A program made the translations under genes and the position numbers. Of a DNA stretch of 10,218 nt, positions 5,972-10,218 are shown in pieces. Within the stretch, counting starts at the first letter, position 1; the number at the start of each line of letters is the position of its first letter. Source of the stretch: Candidatus Halomonas stercoripullorum (GTDB lineage Bacteria > Pseudomonadota > Gammaproteobacteria > Pseudomonadales > Halomonadaceae); NCBI GenBank assembly GCA_019114645.1, contig DXFC01000288.1, forward strand, positions 1 to 10,218. The letters run 5' to 3'. The notes below the pieces were generated by a model. It was given only the letters and a program-made list of their open reading frames with translations, was not told the origin of the DNA and ran no database searches.

Positions 5972-8578
5972 ATGCTCAGGGTAGAGCTTTCCGCACTCAT
6001 CGGTCGTTTCAATGCCATTTCCCGCCAAGGGCTGGAACAGGCAGCAGTGCTGTGCGCCGAACAGCAGGCGCCGGAGATCAGCGTAGGTCACTTGCTGTTG
6101 GCGCTGATCGATCAGCCGCTGTGCGATTTGCGCTGCCTGTTGACGGGGCAGAGTGTCGACATTGACGAGCTGCGTGCGCGACTAACCGAGGAGATTCGTC
6201 CGCCACGCCATCTTGAGATCACCACGCCGAGCTTTTCGCCACTACTTGTCGAGTTGTTGCAGGATGCCTGGCTGCTGGCAACTACCGAGTTTGCCTATGA
6301 CAGCTTGCGCAGTGGACTTATTTTTACCGCACTGTTGCACAATACCGGGCGTTACCTGGGACCCGGTAGCGCCGCCTTGTTGGCGGGGATCAATCGCGAG
6401 GGACTGCGTCGCGGTTTCGAGCGGCTGGCTGCCGACTCCGCCGAGGCGCCCCGTGCCGAACCCAGTGAGGCCGGCAAACCTCAGGTCCAGCAAGGTGACA
6501 GTGCCCTGGCGCGGTTTGCTACCTCACTCACTGAGCAGGCCCGACGTGGTGAGCTCGATCCGGTGCTGTGTCGCGATCCCGAGATCGATCAGATGCTCGA
6601 TATCCTGGGTCGGCGGCGTAAAAACAACCCTATCGTCATAGGCGATGCCGGCGTCGGCAAGAGTGCCGTGGTGGAAGGCTTGGCGGCACGTATTGTCGCC
6701 GGCCGGGTGCCGGCTGTGCTGGCTGATGTTGAACTGCTTAGCCTTGATATCGGTGCCCTGCAGGCCGGTGCCGAAGTGAAAGGCGAATTCGAAAAGCGCC
6801 TCAAGGCGGTGATCGAAGAGGTCAAGACATCGCCCCGGCCGGTTCTGTTGTTTATTGATGAGGCCCACACCCTGATCGGGGCCGGTAATACAGAAGGCGG
6901 CGCAGATGCAGCCAACTTGCTCAAGCCGGCCTTGGCTCGTGGCGAGCTGCGTACCATTGCGGCTACCACTTGGCGTGAGTACAAGAAGTATTTCGAGAAG
7001 GACCCGGCATTGTCACGGCGCTTTCAGCCGGTGGCGCTGGCCGAGCCCAGCGTGGACCAGGCGCTGACGATTCTGCGAGGCCTGCGTGATACCTACGAAA
7101 ATGCCCATGGTGTATTGGTGGGCGACAGCGGACTGCGCGCGGCTGCCGAGCTTTCGGCGCGTTACCTGGCCGGGCGGCGATTGCCTGACAAGGCGATCGA
7201 TGTGCTCGATACCGCTTGTGCGCGGCTGGCCCAGGCGCTGGATATGCCGCCGCGTCAGCTCAGTCACCTGAAAAGCGAACAGCTTGCCGCCCGCCGCGAG
7301 CACGAGCAGCTTGAACGCGAGCGTTTATTAGGGCGGCGTCCCGATGCGGCTCAAGAGATAGAACTCGAAGCCCATCTGGCGCGCCTGGAAGAGGAAGTCA
7401 CACGGCTTGAAGCGGCATGGAGCGACCAGCGCGAATGTGTCGGCATGATCCTCGCTTTACAGCGTCAGTTGCTCGAAGCGGATAGTAGCCACGACGCGCC
7501 GGATAAAGATCAGCATGTTGCCCTGGCCAGGCATGAAGCACACCTGGCCGAACTGCAGCAGGAATTTGCCCTGGTCAGTGCCAGTGTCGAAGAAGCGCAG
7601 ATCGCCCAGGTCATCGGCGACTGGACCGGTGTGCCGGTAGAGCGCATGACCAGTGATGAGCTGACTCGTTTGACCGAGCTACCCGCGCACCTGGGGGAGT
7701 CGATCCAGGGGCAGGACATGGCCATTGAGCGGGTGCATCGCCACCTGCTCACTGCGCGTGCCGACCTGCGGCGTCCCGGCCGTCCGCTGGGGGCTTTTTT
7801 GCTGGTGGGCCCCAGTGGTGTGGGCAAGACCGAGACCGTGATACAGATTGCCGAACGACTTTACGGTAGTCGCCAGTTTCTCACCACCATCAATATGTCC
7901 GAGTATCAGGAAAAGCATACTGTATCGCGACTGATCGGCTCACCGCCGGGCTATGTGGGCTTCGGCGAAGGTGGTTTGCTGACCGAGGCGATTCGTCAAC
8001 GACCTTACTCGGTGGTATTGCTCGACGAAGTTGAAAAGGCACACCCCGATGTACTCAATCTGTTCTATCAGGCTTTCGACAAGGGCGAGCTGACTGATGG
8101 CGAAGGACGCCTGATCGACTGCAAGAACGTGGTGTTTTTTCTGACCTCGAATCTTGGCTATGAAACCATTGTGTCCCATGCCGGGGATCCCGTGGTGCTG
8201 GATGATGCGCTCTATCCGGAATTGGTCGACTTCTTCAAGCCGGCGTTGTTGGCGCGCATGGAAGTAGTGCCTTATGTCCCGCTGGATACCAACACCCTGC
8301 GTAATATCGTAGCGGCCAAACTCGCCACCCTGGCCGGACGTATCCGTACGCGTCACCGTCAAGCCGAGGTCATCCTCGATGCGGCACTGCACGAGGCCAT
8401 TTGTATGCGCGCCACGCGCAGCGAAAACGGTGCGCGCATGCTCGAGTCAGTCATCGATGGTGAGCTGTTACCTCCGGTGTCACGGGTGTTGCTCGACCGG
8501 TTGTCACGACGCGAGCCGGTCACCCGAGTGGCGCTGGGCGTCGATGCGGCGGGCACTTTCACTGCGGAGGTGAGCTAA
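5972..8578 (+). CDS. clpV: T6SS sheath-disassembly ATPase TssH/ClpV
   Basis: ClpV is a hexameric AAA+ unfoldase of the Hsp100/ClpB family that extracts TssC/VipB from contracted sheath so subunits can be reused. The 868-residue protein has the expected order: N-domain (about 1-155), a short linker, AAA-1 with Walker A GDAGVGKS (224-231), Walker B LLFIDEAHT (292-300) and ALSRRF (346-351) with the likely arginine finger, a coiled-coil middle region (about 425-545), then AAA-2 with Walker A GPSGVGKT (613-620), Walker B VVLLDEVEKAH (681-691), sensor TSNLGY (725-730) and the sensor-2 region GARML (820-824). The second pore loop has GSPPGYVGFG with Tyr661. The first pore loop has EVKGEFE, lacking the aromatic found in ClpB, as I recall for ClpV proteins generally. 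The distinctive LLKPALARGELRTIAATTW (316-334) supports ClpV over ClpB. All catalytic motifs are intact. The gene follows tssL by 8 nt and precedes vasH by 3 nt. Confidence 0.97.
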   Translation: MLRVELSALIGRFNAISRQGLEQAAVLCAEQQAPEISVGHLLLALIDQPLCDLRCLLTGQSVDIDELRARLTEEIRPPRHLEITTPSFSPLLVELLQDAWLLATTEFAYDSLRSGLIFTALLHNTGRYLGPGSAALLAGINREGLRRGFERLAADSAEAPRAEPSEAGKPQVQQGDSALARFATSLTEQARRGELDPVLCRDPEIDQMLDILGRRRKNNPIVIGDAGVGKSAVVEGLAARIVAGRVPAVLADVELLSLDIGALQAGAEVKGEFEKRLKAVIEEVKTSPRPVLLFIDEAHTLIGAGNTEGGADAANLLKPALARGELRTIAATTWREYKKYFEKDPALSRRFQPVALAEPSVDQALTILRGLRDTYENAHGVLVGDSGLRAAAELSARYLAGRRLPDKAIDVLDTACARLAQALDMPPRQLSHLKSEQLAARREHEQLERERLLGRRPDAAQEIELEAHLARLEEEVTRLEAAWSDQRECVGMILALQRQLLEADSSHDAPDKDQHVALARHEAHLAELQQEFALVSASVEEAQIAQVIGDWTGVPVERMTSDELTRLTELPAHLGESIQGQDMAIERVHRHLLTARADLRRPGRPLGAFLLVGPSGVGKTETVIQIAERLYGSRQFLTTINMSEYQEKHTVSRLIGSPPGYVGFGEGGLLTEAIRQRPYSVVLLDEVEKAHPDVLNLFYQAFDKGELTDGEGRLIDCKNVVFFLTSNLGYETIVSHAGDPVVLDDALYPELVDFFKPALLARMEVVPYVPLDTNTLRNIVAAKLATLAGRIRTRHRQAEVILDAALHEAICMRATRSENGARMLESVIDGELLPPVSRVLLDRLSRREPVTRVALGVDAAGTFTAEVS

Positions 8579-8581
8579 ACC

Positions 8582-10180
8582 ATGACGGAGAAGGCAGTCG
8601 GCGTGTGCTGGCGTGGAGCAGATGTGCCGCTGGAATCCCGCCTCGATGGCATGGCTCATGCACTGGCACTGGTTGAAAGCGCCTCGACTGTCGAGCTGCG
8701 TGGCCGGGCCGCCAGTCTGCTCCAGAGTAGCTATGGCCTGGAATGGGTGAGCTGTCTCTACCTGGAGGGGAGTGGCCGCTGGTTGGGACATGATGGTCAG
8801 AGTGAAAACCGTTTTGAGTGTGACGACTTCCGTCACCCCTATGCTCACACCATTCGCCAAGGTAAACCGCTGCGTCTGGGCTTGCTGGAGGCACGCTCGC
8901 GGCTCGACCATCCCGCCTTTCAGGCTCAGGTTGCCGGGTTTTCCGGTGCTTTGCAGCTGGCACTTCGCCCGTTGCGAGCTCTGGATGGCAAGCGTGAATG
9001 GCTGGGTGTGCTGGCCCTGGTGGGCGAGGAACGAGTGCTGGCACAGCTTGAGGAGGACCCTGAGTTCGCGGCCTTTGCCGCATTGCTGTGCCGGCTATGG
9101 ACGGGGCTCACCCGTCACCAGGGAGAGCGCCAACGTGAAGCGAGCCTGCGTCAGTCTTTGGCACAGCTTAATGATGGCGCTCGTCGCCAGGTCTTGGCCG
9201 GACAGTTGGCAGAGGACTTGTTGGGCTCATCGCCAGCGATGCAGGCATTGCGCGACCAGGTCGTACGTGCAGCGGAAACCCGTCTGGCGGTGTTGCTGCA
9301 GGGTGAGACCGGTACCGGCAAAGACCGGGTAGCCCAGGCCATTCACCGGTTGTCGTCACGCCGCGAGGGTCCATTCATGGCAATCAACTGTGCGGCGATT
9401 CCCGAATCGCTGCTTGAGTCGGAGCTGTTCGGCCATGCTAAAGGCGCCTTCTCTGGTGCTGATCGTGCCCGCGAGGGATTGATCAGCCAGGCCGACGGCG
9501 GCACGTTGTTTCTCGATGAAATCGGGGATATGCCGCTGCCACTTCAGGCCAAGTTGCTGCGTGTATTGGAAAACGGCCGTTATCGTCCATTGGGGGCAAG
9601 TGATGAGCGCCATGCCGATTTGCGTTTAGTCGCGGCTACCCATCAACCGCTACATGACCGTATTCGCGATCAACGCTTCCGCGCCGACCTCTACTACCGA
9701 CTGGGACAGTTCCCGCTCAGCCTGCCGCCATTGCGTGAGCGGAGCGAGGATATTGCCGAGCTGGTAGCCGCTTTCATTGCTGATTTCTGTCGTCGTGAAG
9801 GGCGCAGTGACATGGGAATCACGCCGGCTGCGCTGCGCCTGCTGGCCAAGCGTGACTACCCGGGCAATGTGCGTGAGCTGAAAAATCTGATCGACTACGC
9901 CTGCGCCATGACGCGCCCGGGTGAAGACATCCAGCCCACTGCGTTACCGGGTCGTTGCGATGTGGCGATAGACGATGTGCTAGACACAGCGGTGCGGGTC
10001 AACGGGGCAACCGGTAGCGTGCAGGATTTGCGCCAGGCCCTGCGTGATTACGAGTCGGAGCTGATTCGCCTGCGCCTGCAGCAATTCGACGGTAACCGTG
10101 CCCTGGCAGCGGAGAGCCTCGGCCTGCCCAAGCGCACCCTGGCACATAAGTGTCGACAGCTGGAACTGGATGCCAAATGA
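8582..10180 (+). CDS. vasH: Sigma-54-dependent transcriptional activator, VasH type
   Basis: This 532-residue protein is a bacterial enhancer-binding protein that would remodel sigma-54 RNA polymerase to open T6SS promoters, as VasH does in V. cholerae. The N-terminal part (about 20-180) looks like a GAF-type sensory domain; there is no response-regulator receiver. The AAA+ domain (about 212-440) has Walker A GETGTGKD (241-248), sigma-54 contact loop GAFSGA (288-293; usual form GAFTGA), Walker B GGTLFLDEIGDM (306-317), RADLYYRL (367-374) carrying arginine-finger residues, and YPGNVREL (426-433). A Fis-type helix-turn-helix ends the protein, with GNRALAAESLGLPKRTL at 504-520. GGAGG at 8566-8570 and an overlapping GGTGAG (8569-8574, 7-nt spacing) precede the ATG. 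Lying 3 nt after clpV, it is probably co-transcribed with the structural genes. Its stop overlaps a possible next start as ATGA. Confidence 0.94.
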   Translation: MTEKAVGVCWRGADVPLESRLDGMAHALALVESASTVELRGRAASLLQSSYGLEWVSCLYLEGSGRWLGHDGQSENRFECDDFRHPYAHTIRQGKPLRLGLLEARSRLDHPAFQAQVAGFSGALQLALRPLRALDGKREWLGVLALVGEERVLAQLEEDPEFAAFAALLCRLWTGLTRHQGERQREASLRQSLAQLNDGARRQVLAGQLAEDLLGSSPAMQALRDQVVRAAETRLAVLLQGETGTGKDRVAQAIHRLSSRREGPFMAINCAAIPESLLESELFGHAKGAFSGADRAREGLISQADGGTLFLDEIGDMPLPLQAKLLRVLENGRYRPLGASDERHADLRLVAATHQPLHDRIRDQRFRADLYYRLGQFPLSLPPLRERSEDIAELVAAFIADFCRREGRSDMGITPAALRLLAKRDYPGNVRELKNLIDYACAMTRPGEDIQPTALPGRCDVAIDDVLDTAVRVNGATGSVQDLRQALRDYESELIRLRLQQFDGNRALAAESLGLPKRTLAHKCRQLELDAK

Positions 10181-10218
10181 CCTGGAAGGTGGGATTGAGC
10201 CAGGCAGTGAGGCCAGTG
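10177..10218 (+). CDS. Possible next gene of the operon (5' end only, cut by window)
   Basis: An ATG at 10177 overlaps the vasH TGA as ATGA, the same junction as fha/tssJ. The frame stays open for all 14 remaining codons (MTWKVGLSQAVRPV). A weak GGA at 10168-10170 lies 6 nt upstream. Too little is visible to identify the product; in V. cholerae the next genes are vasI, then vasJ (tssA-like) and vasK (tssM), but this N-terminus does not settle which, if any, is present. A TTG at 10195 in the same frame, after AAGGTGGGA, is an alternative start. Confidence 0.4.
   Translation, partial: MTWKVGLSQAVRPV

Noticed and set aside
5972..8578. Housekeeping disaggregase ClpB
   Set aside because: Overall architecture is shared, but the location between tssL and vasH, the non-aromatic first pore loop and the LLKPALARGELRTIAATTW stretch indicate ClpV.
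8958..8975. Possible sigma-54 promoter TGGCAC...TTGC inside vasH
   Set aside because: The spacer between TGGCAC and TTGC is 8 nt where 5 is needed, and the site lies within coding sequence facing no new gene.
8559..9083. Reverse-strand open frame of 174 codons at the clpV/vasH junction
   Set aside because: It is Pro/Arg/His-rich with no domain-like pattern and is antisense to the start of vasH, typical of a shadow frame.

Overview
This window is the middle of a type VI secretion system (T6SS) locus. The eight substantial genes all lie on the plus strand, with gaps of 8 nt or less or short overlaps, so they look like one transcription unit. Read left to right they are: the 3' part of tssF (baseplate), tssG (baseplate), an FHA-domain accessory gene (tagH/fha type), tssJ (outer-membrane lipoprotein), tssK (baseplate-to-membrane adaptor), tssL (inner-membrane protein), tssH/clpV (sheath-recycling AAA+ ATPase) and a vasH-type sigma-54-dependent activator. 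The last 42 nt appear to hold the first codons of one further gene, in a 4-nt ATGA overlap with the vasH stop.

The order F-G-fha-J-K-L-H-vasH matches, from memory, the Vibrio cholerae VCA0110-VCA0117 arrangement. The base composition (GC-rich, roughly 60% by eye) and protein style suggest a gammaproteobacterium. I cannot name a genus from the sequence.

Functionally, TssF/TssG build baseplate wedges and TssK docks the baseplate on the membrane complex. TssJ (outer-membrane lipoprotein) and TssL (inner-membrane protein) are two of the three core membrane-complex subunits. ClpV disassembles contracted sheath, the FHA protein is a likely accessory or post-translational factor, and VasH would activate sigma-54-dependent T6SS promoters. 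The genes tssA, tssB, tssC, tssE, tssM, hcp and vgrG, and any effector/immunity pairs, are not here and would be expected outside the window.

There is no non-coding stretch longer than 8 nt inside the cluster. I see no promoter, terminator, RNA gene, CRISPR array, insertion sequence or attachment site. The window is a well-understood system, not a new one. The points worth a second look are an FHA domain that seems to have lost its phosphothreonine-binding residues, a threefold DPL motif in the same protein, and a GAFSGA variant of the sigma-54 contact loop in the VasH-like protein.
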